A DNA stretch of 64,000 nt from the NCBI RefSeq assembly GCF_002295115.1, contig NZ_NSFV01000004.1, forward strand, positions 496,001 through 560,000, written 5' to 3'. The notes under the pieces were generated by a model. The model was not told the DNA's origin, did no database searches, and saw only the letters and a program-made list of their open reading frames with translations. The first letter of the stretch is position 1. Each line of letters opens with the position of its first letter. The DNA is from Mesorhizobium sp. WSM4311 (lineage in GTDB: Bacteria; Pseudomonadota; Alphaproteobacteria; Rhizobiales; Rhizobiaceae). Below are positions 25,706 through 35,707 of the stretch, one piece after another. A program made the translations under genes and the position numbers.

Positions 25706-25998
25706 ACGCGATATCCCCGGAAAAGGACCACATCGTCCGGGAGTTTCCGATCGTCAACCAACGCGGCCTGCATGCGCGCGCCTCGGCGAAATTCGTCCAG
25801 CTCGCCAGCGGTTTCGACGCAGCGGTCCATGTCGAGAAGGACGGCGTCAAGGTCGGCGGCACGTCGATCATGGGCCTGATGATGCTGGCCGCCAGCCCAG
25901 GCTACTCGATCCGCGTCACCGCCAGCGGGCCGGAAGCGCTCGAGGTCATGGACGCGCTTGAACAGCTTGTCGCCTCCCGCTTCGGCGAGGAATGCTGA
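25702..25998 (+). CDS. ptsH: HPr family phosphocarrier protein
   Basis: 98 residues. The active-site H24 is in NQRGLHARASAKF, and the serine that HprK would phosphorylate is S55 in VGGTSIMGLMMLAA. With EI(Ntr), EIIA(Man) and HprK it forms the rhizobial nitrogen/carbon PTS relay. Starts four bases before the EIIA stop, so the two are translationally coupled. Confidence 0.93.
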   Translation: MNAISPEKDHIVREFPIVNQRGLHARASAKFVQLASGFDAAVHVEKDGVKVGGTSIMGLMMLAASPGYSIRVTASGPEALEVMDALEQLVASRFGEEC

Positions 25999-26179
25999 TC
26001 CCGGACGCTGCCCAAGCATGCTCGCAGGACATGCAGGGATAAAGATTTCTTTATATCCCATTGTCGACTTGAGCCTGATCTGCTAGTCAGGCCGGCAATT
26101 CGCGTCCTTCGACGCGCCGACCGGGCGCGGGCGCACCCGCAACCAATTCGCAGCACAACAATTCGCAGGGAGTACTACC

Positions 26180-27580
26180 ATGACGGGTAGCAAGGATTAT
26201 GTGGTCGCCGACATCTCGCTTGCCGGCTGGGGCCGCAAGGAACTCGATATCGCCGAAACCGAAATGCCGGGCCTGATGGCCTGCCGCGAGGAATTCGGCG
26301 CCAAGAAGCCGCTGAAGGGCGCGCGCATCACCGGCTCGCTGCACATGACCATCCAGACCGCGGTGCTGATCGAGACGCTGAAGGCGCTCGGTGCCGACAT
26401 CCGCTGGGCCTCCTGCAACATCTTCTCGACCCAGGACCACGCCGCCGCGGCCATCGCCGAGGCCGGCATTCCGGTCTTCGCCGTCAAGGGAGAGAGCCTC
26501 GAACAGTACTGGGACTACACCGACCGGATCTTCCAGTGGGCCGACGGCGGCCTCTCCAACATGATCCTCGACGATGGCGGCGACGCCACCATGTACATCC
26601 TGATCGGCGCCCGCGCCGAGGCCGGCGAGGACGTGCTGTCCAACCCGCAGAGCGAGGAAGAGGAATATTTCTACGCCCAGGTCAAAAAGCGCCTGAAGGC
26701 TTCGCCCGGCTTCTTCACCAAGCAGAAGGCTGCGATCCGCGGCGTCACCGAAGAGACGACCACCGGCGTCAACCGGCTCTACCAGCTGCAGAAGAAGGGC
26801 CTGCTGCCCTTCCCCGCCATCAACGTCAACGATTCCGTCACCAAGTCGAAGTTCGACAACAAGTATGGCTGCAAGGAATCGCTGGTCGACGGCATCCGTC
26901 GCGGCACCGACACGATGATGGCCGGCAAGGTCGCGGTCGTCTGCGGCTATGGCGACGTCGGCAAGGGCTCGTCGGCCTCGCTCAAGGGCGCCGGCGCCCG
27001 CGTCAAGGTCACCGAGGTCGATCCGATCTGCGCGCTGCAGGCGGCGATGGACGGCTTTGAAGTGGTGACGCTGGAAGACGCGGCTCCGACCGCCGACATC
27101 GTCATCACCACCACCGGCAACAAGGATGTCGTCACCCTCGACCATATGCGGTCGATGAAGGACATGGTGATCGTCGGCAATATCGGCCACTTCGACAACG
27201 AGATCCAGGTCGCCTCGCTGCGCAACCTGAAATGGACCAACGTCAAGCCGCAGGTCGACATGATCACCTTCCCGGACGGCAAGCGGATGATCCTTCTGTC
27301 GGAAGGCCGCCTGCTCAATCTCGGCAACGCCACCGGCCATCCGAGCTTCGTCATGTCGGCGTCTTTCACCAACCAGGTGCTGGCCCAGATCGAGCTGTTC
27401 ACCAAGGGCGAACAGTACCAGAACCAGGTCTATGTCCTGCCCAAGCATCTCGACGAGAAGGTCGCGCGCCTGCACCTCGACAAGCTCGGCGCACGCCTGA
27501 CCGAACTGTCGGGTGAGCAGGCCGCCTATATCGGCGTCACGCCGCAGGGCCCGTTCAAGCCGGAACACTACCGCTATTAA
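26180..27580 (+). CDS. ahcY: adenosylhomocysteinase
   Basis: Splits S-adenosylhomocysteine into adenosine and homocysteine, removing the inhibitory product of methylation. 466 residues, with the bacterial insert present. Seen: [15 protein letters not shown], the catalytic region [15 protein letters not shown], the NAD site [15 protein letters not shown], and the C-terminal KPEHYRY that closes the neighbouring NAD pocket. GCAGGGAG precedes ATG 26180. Single-gene transcript judged from the strong terminator downstream. Confidence 0.97.
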   Translation: MTGSKDYVVADISLAGWGRKELDIAETEMPGLMACREEFGAKKPLKGARITGSLHMTIQTAVLIETLKALGADIRWASCNIFSTQDHAAAAIAEAGIPVFAVKGESLEQYWDYTDRIFQWADGGLSNMILDDGGDATMYILIGARAEAGEDVLSNPQSEEEEYFYAQVKKRLKASPGFFTKQKAAIRGVTEETTTGVNRLYQLQKKGLLPFPAINVNDSVTKSKFDNKYGCKESLVDGIRRGTDTMMAGKVAVVCGYGDVGKGSSASLKGAGARVKVTEVDPICALQAAMDGFEVVTLEDAAPTADIVITTTGNKDVVTLDHMRSMKDMVIVGNIGHFDNEIQVASLRNLKWTNVKPQVDMITFPDGKRMILLSEGRLLNLGNATGHPSFVMSASFTNQVLAQIELFTKGEQYQNQVYVLPKHLDEKVARLHLDKLGARLTELSGEQAAYIGVTPQGPFKPEHYRY

Positions 27581-27610
27581 CCAAAGCTAAATTTGCTACC
27601 ATATATTGAG

Positions 27611-27645
27611 GCCGGGCGATTGACTTTTCGCCCGGCTTTATTTTT
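27611..27645 (+). terminator. rho-independent terminator of ahcY
   Basis: GCCGGGCG and CGCCCGGC pair across ten bases and are followed by TTTATTTTT, 30 bases after the ahcY stop. Confidence 0.9.
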
Positions 27646-27778
27646 GCGCGCGATCAGCCTTCACGCCGATTCGGCGAGGGTTTATTGTCGGGTGATTCGC
27701 GACGCTTCCGGCCCGAGAGGATCAAGAGAAGCGCGTATCAGGGCGGTCTTGCATTCAGGCGGCGGAGAGGACCAAGAC

Positions 27779-30334
27779 ATGCCGGGGCAAAACCCGCACG
27801 GAGCGGGATCGGCCGTTTCCGGCGGCCATGACGATTCGGGGACCACAGGCTCGACCATTCAGGGCGGGCGCCTTTCATGGCGTGTCCGCGCCGGGCTGTT
27901 CCTGACCAGTTCCGCGCTGGCCGGCCCCCTGGCCAGCGCGGTGGCGCATGCCGAGAGCGCCGCCGTGGCCACCGCCGGCCTGTCGATCAACACGGTCGAA
28001 GTCATGCAGCTTGCCGTGTTCGTCGGCGTGACCGGCGCGGCATTCCTGTCGGCCATCGTTCTCATCCGCGAACGGGCCCGCACCTCGGCGGAGAATGTCG
28101 AACTGAGAAGCCGTGTCGCCGACATCAATGCGGCACTGCGCCGTTCGGAAGCGCTGCTCAATCTGCGCGACCAGCGCGTGGTGGTCTGGGCCTCGGAGAA
28201 CAAGAAACCCGAACTCATCGGCACATTGCCGGTCGAAAGCGGCGCGCCGGAGGAGCGGGCGGCTTTCCTCGCCTTTGGCCGCTGGCTGATGCCGCGCTCG
28301 GCGGCGGCGCTCGAGCACGCCATCGCGGGCTTGCGCGAAAAGGCCAGGCCCTTCGACCTGGTCATCGAATCGCAGGCCGGCGCCCCGCTCGAAGTGCATG
28401 GCCGCAAGAGCGCCGCGCACATACTGGTGCGGTTTGTGTCGCTTTCCGAGACCCAGCGCAGCCAGGCCCGGCTGAAGATCGACAACCAGCGGCTGGCCGC
28501 CGACCACGACACCATGATCGGCCTGCTCGAAGCGCTGAAGATGCCGGCATGGCTGCGCGACGAGCATGGACGCCTGAAATGGGTCAACCGGGCCTATGCC
28601 GACGCGGTCGAAGCCGAAAGCGCGGAAGCCGCCGTCCGTGACGCCAAGGAATTCCTCGGGGGCCAGGCACGCGAGGCAATCGACGCCCAGCACAAGACGC
28701 ATCCGGTCTTCGAGCAGTCGCTCTCCACCGTGATCGAAGGCGACCGGCGCGTCTTCGCGGTGACCGACTTCGCCGGCGCCGACGGTTCGGCCGGCCTTGC
28801 CGCCGACACCAGCGCCATCGAGACCATTCGCGGCGAATATGAGCGGACGGTGCGCAGCCACGCCGACACGCTCGACCAGCTCAACACCGCCGTCGCCATC
28901 TTCGACACTGACGAGAAGCTGCGCTTCTTCAACCAGGCGTTCCAGAAACTGTGGGGCCTGGACAGCGGCTTCCTGCACAGCGCGCCCGACAATGCGCTTT
29001 TGCTCGACCGGCTGCGCAGCGAAGGCAAGATTGCCGAGCAGCCCGAATGGCGCCGCTGGAAGGAAGGCCTGCTCGGCGCCTATCGCGCGGTCGAATCGCA
29101 GGAACATTGGTGGCATCTGCCCGACGGCAAAACCATCCGCGTCGTCGCCAACCCGCAGCCCAAGGGCGGGGTCACCTGGGTGTTCGAGAACCTGACCGAA
29201 AAGATGGACCTGGAAAGCCGCTACCGCACCGCGGTGCGCGTCCAGGGCGAAACGCTCGACAATCTCGCCGAAGGCGTGGCGGTGTTCGGCCCCGATGGGC
29301 GGCTGCGCCTGTCGAACCCGGCCTTTGCGACGCTCTGGGGATTGAGCGGCGAAGCCGCCAAGCCCAATGTGCACGTCTCTACCATACGCGACCTTTGCGA
29401 CCGCCAGGCGGTCGACAGCCCCTGGCCGGGCTTCGTCGCCGCCATCACCGGTTTCGACGACGAACGCCGCGACCGGCACGGCCAGAGCGAGCTCAACAAC
29501 GGCACGGTGCTGCGCTACGCCGTGATCCCGCTGCCCAACGGGCAAGTGATGATGACCTTCGTCGACGTCACCGACAGCGTGCATGTCGAACGTGCGCTGA
29601 AGGACAAGAACGAGGCGTTGGAGAAGTCGGACCAGCTCAAGAACGACTTCGTCCAGCACGTGTCCTACGAACTGCGTTCGCCGCTGACCAACATCATCGG
29701 CTTCACCGAACTGCTTTCACTGCCGACGACCGGGCCGCTGAACCAAAAGCAGCGCGAATATGTCGAGCATGTCAGTTCGTCCTCCTCGGTGCTGCTGACC
29801 ATCGTCAACGACATACTCGACCTTGCGACCGTCGATGCCGGCATCATGCAGCTCGACATTTCCGAGGTGCATGTCGACCGCACCATCGCAGCGGCCGCGG
29901 AACTGGTCGCCGACCGGCTGCAGGAGCATTCGATCCGGCTCGAGGTCGATGCCGCTGCCGCGCCGAAGACGTTCCATGGCGACGAGACCCGCATCCGCCA
30001 GATCCTCTACAATCTGCTCAGCAACGCCGCCAACTACGCGCCGGAAGCCAGCACCATCCGGCTTGCCTGCCGCCATCTGGCGGACGGGGTGGAATTTTCC
30101 GTTCACGACGATGGACCCGGCATGCCGCCGGACGTTCTGGACTCGGTGTTCCGCCGCTTCGAACCGCGCACCAATGGCGGCCGCCGCCGGGGCGCCGGCC
30201 TCGGCCTGTCGATCGTCAAGAGCTTTGTCGAACTGCATGGCGGCAATGTTCGCATTGAAACCGGCAAGGACAAGGGCACCACCGTCATCTGCACCTTCCC
30301 CGACATGCCGGGCATCCGCGCCGCGGCCGAGTAG
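27779..30334 (+). CDS. divL: DivL-type PAS histidine-kinase-like protein (Tyr at the phospho-acceptor site)
   Basis: 851-residue membrane-associated regulator. After an N-terminal signal/TM (LFLTSSALAGPLASAVAHA) and a second TM (VMQLAVFVGVTGAAFLSAIV) come several PAS-like domains and a kinase core. In the H-box, HVSYELRSPLTNIIGF, the usual His is Y630, the hallmark of Caulobacter DivL, which controls CckA and the cell cycle. The N-box (IRQILYNLLSNAANYAPE) and G-boxes (DDGPGMPP, GAGLGLSIVKSF) are intact. Start ATG 27779 has GAGAGGA upstream; the open frame back to 27593 overlaps the ahcY terminator. Confidence 0.85.
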   Translation: MPGQNPHGAGSAVSGGHDDSGTTGSTIQGGRLSWRVRAGLFLTSSALAGPLASAVAHAESAAVATAGLSINTVEVMQLAVFVGVTGAAFLSAIVLIRERARTSAENVELRSRVADINAALRRSEALLNLRDQRVVVWASENKKPELIGTLPVESGAPEERAAFLAFGRWLMPRSAAALEHAIAGLREKARPFDLVIESQAGAPLEVHGRKSAAHILVRFVSLSETQRSQARLKIDNQRLAADHDTMIGLLEALKMPAWLRDEHGRLKWVNRAYADAVEAESAEAAVRDAKEFLGGQAREAIDAQHKTHPVFEQSLSTVIEGDRRVFAVTDFAGADGSAGLAADTSAIETIRGEYERTVRSHADTLDQLNTAVAIFDTDEKLRFFNQAFQKLWGLDSGFLHSAPDNALLLDRLRSEGKIAEQPEWRRWKEGLLGAYRAVESQEHWWHLPDGKTIRVVANPQPKGGVTWVFENLTEKMDLESRYRTAVRVQGETLDNLAEGVAVFGPDGRLRLSNPAFATLWGLSGEAAKPNVHVSTIRDLCDRQAVDSPWPGFVAAITGFDDERRDRHGQSELNNGTVLRYAVIPLPNGQVMMTFVDVTDSVHVERALKDKNEALEKSDQLKNDFVQHVSYELRSPLTNIIGFTELLSLPTTGPLNQKQREYVEHVSSSSSVLLTIVNDILDLATVDAGIMQLDISEVHVDRTIAAAAELVADRLQEHSIRLEVDAAAAPKTFHGDETRIRQILYNLLSNAANYAPEASTIRLACRHLADGVEFSVHDDGPGMPPDVLDSVFRRFEPRTNGGRRRGAGLGLSIVKSFVELHGGNVRIETGKDKGTTVICTFPDMPGIRAAAE

Positions 30335-30342
30335 CGCGCTCG

Positions 30343-31854
30343 ATGACGGGACCTGTGCTGGAGCGTTTGCTCGCGGATGAGACACAGACAGCGCGGCTGG
30401 GCGAGGATCTGGCGCTGTCCCTGCGCGCCGGCGACGTGCTGGCGCTCAAGGGCGATCTCGGCGCCGGCAAGTCGACATTGGCGCGGGCACTGATCAGGAC
30501 GCTGGCCGATGATGCCAGCCTCGACGTGCCGAGCCCGACCTTCACCCTGGTGCAGAGCTACGACACGCGCATTCCGGTGCACCATTTCGACCTCTACCGC
30601 CTGGCCTCGGCTGCCGAGCTCGACGAACTCGGCTTCGACGAAGCGCTGACGCAAGGGGCTGCCCTGGTCGAATGGCCCGAGCGGGCGGAGGACTATCTGC
30701 CGAAGACGACACTCTCGATCGAACTCGTCCAGCATGGCGAGGGCCGGCTGGCGCGGCTGTCGGGGCAAGGCGCTGCCTTCGACCGCGCGGCGCGGTCGCT
30801 GGCCATGCGCGGTTTTCTCGAAAATGCCGGCTGGGGCGAAGCGCGGCGGTGCCATTTCATCGGCGACGCCTCCGCCCGTTCCTACGAGATCGTGACGCTC
30901 GCCGGCCACGAGCCGCGCGTGCTGATGAACTCGCCGCGGCTGGTGCTCGGACCGCCCGTGCGCGACGGCAAACCCTATGCCGTGATTGCCCACACCGCCC
31001 AGTCGGTCACCGCCTTCGTCGCCATCGACCGCGCCTTGAAGGCCGGTGGCGTCAGCGTTCCGCAAATCCATGCCGAGGACCAGGACCAGGGCTTTTTGCT
31101 GCTCGAACATCTCGGTTCCGAGGGGTTTCTCGGCAAGGACGGCGAGCCGGTGGCCGAGCGCTATGCGGCGGCGGCCGAGCTGTTGGCCATGATGCATGGC
31201 AGGAGCTGGCCGCAGCGCCTGCAAGCCGGACCCGGCAGCTTCCATGAGGTGCCGCCCTTCGACCGCGACGCGATGATGATCGAAGCCGATCTGCTGGTCG
31301 ACTGGTATGTGCCGGCGATATCGGGCGGCCCGCCAAGCGACGACCTGCGCTCGGGCTACGCCAGGGAATGGAACGCGCTTTTCGACCGGCTGCAAGGCAG
31401 CGAATACGCGCTGATGCTGCGCGACTTCCATTCGCCCAACATCATCTGGCGCGACGACCGCGCCGGCCACGACCGGCTGGGCGTCGTCGACTTCCAGGAT
31501 GCGCTGATCGGGCCTTCAGCCTATGACGTCGCCTCGCTGGCCATGGACGCCCGTGTCACCATCTCGCCTGAGATCGAGAAGAAAACGCTCGATGCCTATG
31601 TCGCGGCGCGCCATGCGGCAGGCGCTTTCGACGAAGCAAGCTTCCTGGAAGCCTATGCAATCATGGCCGCGCAGCGCAATTCCAAGATACTCGGCATTTT
31701 CGTGCGTCTCGAAAAGCGCGACGGCAAACCTTATTATTTGAAGCACCTGCCGCGCATCCGCGACTATCTGCGGCGGGCGCTGTCCCACCCGGCACTTGCC
31801 AGCCTGCGGGAATTCTACAATACGCACGGGCTGCTCGAGGAACGAACGCTGTGA
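30343..31854 (+). CDS. TsaE-AmgK fusion: tRNA t6A ATPase plus anomeric sugar kinase
   Basis: 503 residues with two domains. About 1-150 is TsaE, the ATPase needed for t6A37 tRNA modification (P-loop LKGDLGAGKSTLARAL, VPSPTFTLVQ, VHHFDLYRL). About 155-500 is an aminoglycoside-phosphotransferase-fold kinase like AmgK, which phosphorylates MurNAc/GlcNAc at C1 (LMLRDFHSPNIIW, GVVDFQDALIGPSAYDVAS). The next gene is a MurU-like nucleotidyltransferase, the following step in the MurU recycling route, supporting the kinase assignment. No frame interruption is present between the domains. Confidence 0.88.
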   Translation: MTGPVLERLLADETQTARLGEDLALSLRAGDVLALKGDLGAGKSTLARALIRTLADDASLDVPSPTFTLVQSYDTRIPVHHFDLYRLASAAELDELGFDEALTQGAALVEWPERAEDYLPKTTLSIELVQHGEGRLARLSGQGAAFDRAARSLAMRGFLENAGWGEARRCHFIGDASARSYEIVTLAGHEPRVLMNSPRLVLGPPVRDGKPYAVIAHTAQSVTAFVAIDRALKAGGVSVPQIHAEDQDQGFLLLEHLGSEGFLGKDGEPVAERYAAAAELLAMMHGRSWPQRLQAGPGSFHEVPPFDRDAMMIEADLLVDWYVPAISGGPPSDDLRSGYAREWNALFDRLQGSEYALMLRDFHSPNIIWRDDRAGHDRLGVVDFQDALIGPSAYDVASLAMDARVTISPEIEKKTLDAYVAARHAAGAFDEASFLEAYAIMAAQRNSKILGIFVRLEKRDGKPYYLKHLPRIRDYLRRALSHPALASLREFYNTHGLLEERTL

Positions 31855-32576
31855 CGAGACCGAACACTGCCATCGTCCTTGCCGCCGGGCTCGGCAAGCG
31901 CATGCGGCCGATCACCGATACGATCCCCAAGCCGCTGGTCAGGATCGCCGGCAAGACCTTGCTCGACTGGGGGCTCGACAGCCTCGCCGCCGCCGGCGTC
32001 GCCAAGGCGGTGGTCAACGTCCACTATCTTCCCGAGCAGATCGTCGCCCATGTCGCGGCGCGTAGCGCTCCGCAGATCATCATTTCCAATGAGAGCGACC
32101 GGTTGCTCGATTCGGCCGGCGGCATCGTCAAGGCGCTGCCGGAACTCGGCCAACAACCCTTCTACATCCTCAATGCCGACACGTTCTGGATCGACCACGG
32201 TCCGCTCAATCTCGGCCGGCTTGCCCTTGCGTGGGACGCCGCGAAAATGGATATTCTGCTGATGCTGGCGGATCTCCATCAGGCGACAGGTCACTGTGGC
32301 AGCACCGATTTCCTGGTGGCGCCGGACGGAGCCTTGCGGCGCTCGAAAGGCGATCCGGCCGGCCTGATTTATGCCGGTGCCGCGATCGTTCATCCACGCC
32401 TGTTCAAGGATGCAACGGCCGAACCGCATTCGCTCAACGCCTATTTCGACAAAGCCATCGCCGCCGGCCGGCTGTTCGGCATGCCGATGCACGGCCACTG
32501 GATTACCGTCGGCACGCCCGATGCCATCCCGCAGGCGGAAGAAGCCGTCGCCGGCGCGCTAGCCGAGATGCAATGA
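31851..32576 (+). CDS. murU: MurU-like N-acetylmuramate alpha-1-phosphate uridylyltransferase
   Basis: Sugar-1-phosphate nucleotidyltransferase of 241 residues. The nucleotide loop is AIVLAAGLGKRMRPITDT and the catalytic KPL in IPKPLVRIAGKT; NADTFWID is the metal-binding motif. It is expected to convert MurNAc-alpha-1-P to UDP-MurNAc, bypassing de novo synthesis and fosfomycin-sensitive MurA. GTG start overlaps the preceding stop (GTGA). Closest alternative is a general mannose-1-P/glucose-1-P transferase. Confidence 0.85.
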   Translation: MTRPNTAIVLAAGLGKRMRPITDTIPKPLVRIAGKTLLDWGLDSLAAAGVAKAVVNVHYLPEQIVAHVAARSAPQIIISNESDRLLDSAGGIVKALPELGQQPFYILNADTFWIDHGPLNLGRLALAWDAAKMDILLMLADLHQATGHCGSTDFLVAPDGALRRSKGDPAGLIYAGAAIVHPRLFKDATAEPHSLNAYFDKAIAAGRLFGMPMHGHWITVGTPDAIPQAEEAVAGALAEMQ

Positions 32577-35500
32577 GCGGCTCAAGCCGCGTTTTCTCTA
32601 TTCCCCCCGGAGCGCCGTTCCTGCCGACGCTGGCCGAGGCGCTGCTTGCCGGTCGCCTGGTCCCGGGATTTCGTTTCGACGGCGATCCGCTCGCGCTGGC
32701 CGATGTCACCATCTATGTGCCGACGCGTCGTGCCGCGCGCGCCTTGCGCGGTGTCTTCGTCGACAGCTTGAGGGCACGCGGCGGCGGCGGTTCGGCGATC
32801 CTGCCGATCATCCGCCCGCTCGGCGAATTCGACGAGGACGAAGCCCTGTTCGAGGCCGAGCCAGCGGCGGCGATCGATCTCGCGCCGCCGATCTCGGCGA
32901 CCGAACGCCTGTTGCTGCTGACGCCGCTGGTGCGTGCCTGGAAACGCCGGTTGCCGGAGCATGTGGCCAAGCTTTTCGCCGAGGAAATCGTCATCCCGGC
33001 CTCCACCGCCGACGCAATCTGGCTGGCGCGCGATCTCGCAGGGCTGATGGACGAGATCGAGACGGAAGGCACCGACTGGACCAAGCTCGCAGATCTGGTC
33101 ACCGGCAACCTTGCCGGCTGGTGGCAGGTGACGCTCGAATTCCTCGGCATCGTCACCGATGCCTGGCCGAAATTCCTCAGGGAAAGCGACCGCTCCAATC
33201 CGGCCGCGCATCGCAGCGCGCTGATCCGCTCCGAGGCGGCGCGGCTGCGGCGCAATCCGCCAGCCGGGCCGGTCATCGCCGCGGGGTCGACCGGCTCCAT
33301 CCCGGCGACGGCGGAGCTGCTTGCAGCGATCGCCCGCCTGCCCAGCGGCGCCATCGTGCTGCCCGGGCTCGACCGGACGCTGGACGAAGCGTCCTTCCAG
33401 GCGCTTGTCGCCCCCGGCGCGCGGCCGGCCGTGCTTGGCCACCCGCAATATGGCCTGGCCAGGCTGATCGGCAAGATCGGCGTGCTGCGCGCCGATGTCG
33501 AAGAACTCGGCACGGCCGAACCGCGGCTGGCGCTTCGCGCCGCGCTTGTCGGCGAGGCGCTGCGGCCGGCCGAGACCACCGAATTGTGGGCCGAAACACG
33601 CAGCGGGTTTTCGGCGTCCGATATTGCCGGCGCCTTTGCCGAGGTGACGCTGCTGGAAGCTGCCAGCGAGCGCGACGAAGCCGTCGCCATCGCCGTCGCG
33701 CTGAAGCAGGCCGTCGAACAGCCCGGCCAGCGGGCCGCGCTCGTCACCGGCGACCGCGCGCTGGCGCGGCGCGTCGCGGTGGAACTCAGGCGCTTCGGCG
33801 TGGTCGCCGACGATTCCGGCGGCACGCCGCTCGCCAACAGCCCGGCGGCCAGCCTGCTCCGGCTTGCGCTCGAAGCAGTGTTCCGGCCGGGCGATCCGGT
33901 CGGCCTTTTGTCGCTGCTCAAGCATCCGCTGCTCGGCCTCGGCCTCGAACGCGCCGATGTGCGCCACGCGGCGGAACTGGTCGAACTGGTGGCGCTGCGC
34001 GGCGGCACCGGTCGCCCCGACATCGTTTCGCTGCCGGACTTGTTCGAGGCCCGACTGACGAGCCTCGGCGATGACAGCCGGCCGCCCTTCTGGTTTTCCC
34101 GTCTCACCGTGCGCTCCATCGAGGATGCTCGAACCCTCCTCGTACGACTGACGGAAGCGCTGGCTCCGCTTTCGGCGTTTCGCGACCAAGCGGAAGCCGA
34201 TCTTGCCGCGCTGGTCAAAGCCAGCGTGGTGGCCCTGGAAAGCCTCGGGCGCGCCGCCGATGGCGGCCTGGGCGACCTCTATGCCGGCGATGCCGGTGAA
34301 AAGCTCGCCGAGCTGCTGCGCGGGTTGGTCGCCGCTTCGGCATCGCTGTCGTTCGCTACCAGCGAGTGGCCCGATGTGATGAACGCGCTGATCGCGCCCG
34401 AGACGGTCAAGCCGGCGCAAGGCACCGACAGGAACATCGCCATCTGGGGGGCGCTGGAAGCGCGCTTGCAGGATGTCGACACGCTGGTCATTGGCGGGCT
34501 CAACGAAGGCGTGTGGCCGCGCAAGCCGGAGAGCGACCGCTTCATGTCGCGGCTGATGAAGACCGGCATCGATCTCGAACCGCCGGAGCGGCGCATCGGC
34601 CTTGCCGCGCATGATTTCCAGATGGCGATGGGCGCGATGCACGTCGTTCTGGCCCGCTCGGCGCGTTCCGGCGACGCGCCCGCCGTGCCGTCGCGCTGGC
34701 TGCAGCGGCTACTTACCTTCACCGGCAACGACCAGGCGGCAACCCTGCGCCGGCGTGGCGACGAACTGCTCGCCTGGGCACGCGCACTCGACACCGGCCC
34801 AAAGCAGGATTTCGCGCCGCGGCCGCAACCGAAGCCGCCATTGGCGGTGCGCCCAACGCATTTCTCGGTCACCGAGATCGAGACGTTGCGCCGGGATCCC
34901 TATGCCGTCTATGCCAGACGTATCCTCGGCCTGATGCCGCTCGATGCGCTCATCCGTGATCCCGGCGCGGCCGAGCGCGGTACGCTGTTCCACGCCATCC
35001 TGCATTTGTTCTCGTCGCGCGTTGCCGATCCGCGCGCACCCGACGCGCTGGCCGGTCTCATTGCCGCCGGCCGCGCCTGCTTTGCCGAAGCCGTTCTTCC
35101 GGCCGATGTCGAGGCGGTGTGGTGGCCGCGCTTCGAAAAGCTCGCCGCCAACATCGTCGAATGGGAGCGCACGCGTGCCGATGCGGTGGTCCGGCGCCAT
35201 GCCGAGGAGCGTGCCGGCAAGACCCTCGTCGGCCAGTCCGGCGTGACGCTGTCCGGCTATGCCGACCGCGTCGATCTGCTGGCCGGCGGCATGGCCGATA
35301 TTCTGGACTACAAGACGGGCTCCTCGCCCTCCAAGGCGCAGGCGCACACGCTGCTGGCGCCGCAGCTGGCGCTGGAAGGCGCGCTGCTGCGGCGCGGCGC
35401 GTTCAAGGATCTGGGCGCGCGCGAGCCGTCGCAGCTGGCCTTCATCAGGCTGAAGCCGAATGGCGAGGTGTTCGAGGAGTCCATTCTCGAGCACAACCGC

Positions 35501-35707
35501 CAGCCACGGACCGCCGCAGATCTTGCCGAAGAGGCTTGGGCGCGGCTGGAAAAGCTGCTGATCCACTATGCCGACCCGCAGACCGGCTATCTGTCGCGCG
35601 CGCTGCCGTTTCGCGAGGGCGAGACAGATGGCGATTACGACCATCTCGCCCGTGTGCTCGAATGGTCGGCCGGTGGCGATGCCGGCGACGAGGGAGGGGA
35701 GGCATGA
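32573..35707 (+). CDS. addB: double-strand break repair protein AddB
   Basis: Subunit of the AddAB helicase-nuclease that resects double-strand breaks for RecA. 1044 residues with UvrD-like inactive helicase domains and a C-terminal RecB-type nuclease domain (MADILDYKTGSSPSKAQ). Typical alphaproteobacterial landmarks include VYVPTRRAARALRGVF at the N-terminus and LVIGGLNEGVWPRKPESDRFMS. ATG 32573 overlaps the murU stop (ATGA); the longer open frame upstream is a shadow of murU. Confidence 0.93.
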   Translation: MSGSSRVFSIPPGAPFLPTLAEALLAGRLVPGFRFDGDPLALADVTIYVPTRRAARALRGVFVDSLRARGGGGSAILPIIRPLGEFDEDEALFEAEPAAAIDLAPPISATERLLLLTPLVRAWKRRLPEHVAKLFAEEIVIPASTADAIWLARDLAGLMDEIETEGTDWTKLADLVTGNLAGWWQVTLEFLGIVTDAWPKFLRESDRSNPAAHRSALIRSEAARLRRNPPAGPVIAAGSTGSIPATAELLAAIARLPSGAIVLPGLDRTLDEASFQALVAPGARPAVLGHPQYGLARLIGKIGVLRADVEELGTAEPRLALRAALVGEALRPAETTELWAETRSGFSASDIAGAFAEVTLLEAASERDEAVAIAVALKQAVEQPGQRAALVTGDRALARRVAVELRRFGVVADDSGGTPLANSPAASLLRLALEAVFRPGDPVGLLSLLKHPLLGLGLERADVRHAAELVELVALRGGTGRPDIVSLPDLFEARLTSLGDDSRPPFWFSRLTVRSIEDARTLLVRLTEALAPLSAFRDQAEADLAALVKASVVALESLGRAADGGLGDLYAGDAGEKLAELLRGLVAASASLSFATSEWPDVMNALIAPETVKPAQGTDRNIAIWGALEARLQDVDTLVIGGLNEGVWPRKPESDRFMSRLMKTGIDLEPPERRIGLAAHDFQMAMGAMHVVLARSARSGDAPAVPSRWLQRLLTFTGNDQAATLRRRGDELLAWARALDTGPKQDFAPRPQPKPPLAVRPTHFSVTEIETLRRDPYAVYARRILGLMPLDALIRDPGAAERGTLFHAILHLFSSRVADPRAPDALAGLIAAGRACFAEAVLPADVEAVWWPRFEKLAANIVEWERTRADAVVRRHAEERAGKTLVGQSGVTLSGYADRVDLLAGGMADILDYKTGSSPSKAQAHTLLAPQLALEGALLRRGAFKDLGAREPSQLAFIRLKPNGEVFEESILEHNRQPRTAADLAEEAWARLEKLLIHYADPQTGYLSRALPFREGETDGDYDHLARVLEWSAGGDAGDEGGEA

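Noticed and set aside
26000-26179. Possible S-adenosylhomocysteine riboswitch before ahcY
   Set aside because: The leader is GC-rich with small inverted repeats, but the conserved GAGGAGCGCTGCAAC-type core is not present.
32582-34642. Long minus-strand open frame opposite addB
   Set aside because: Same shadow effect; no recognisable domain and biased composition.
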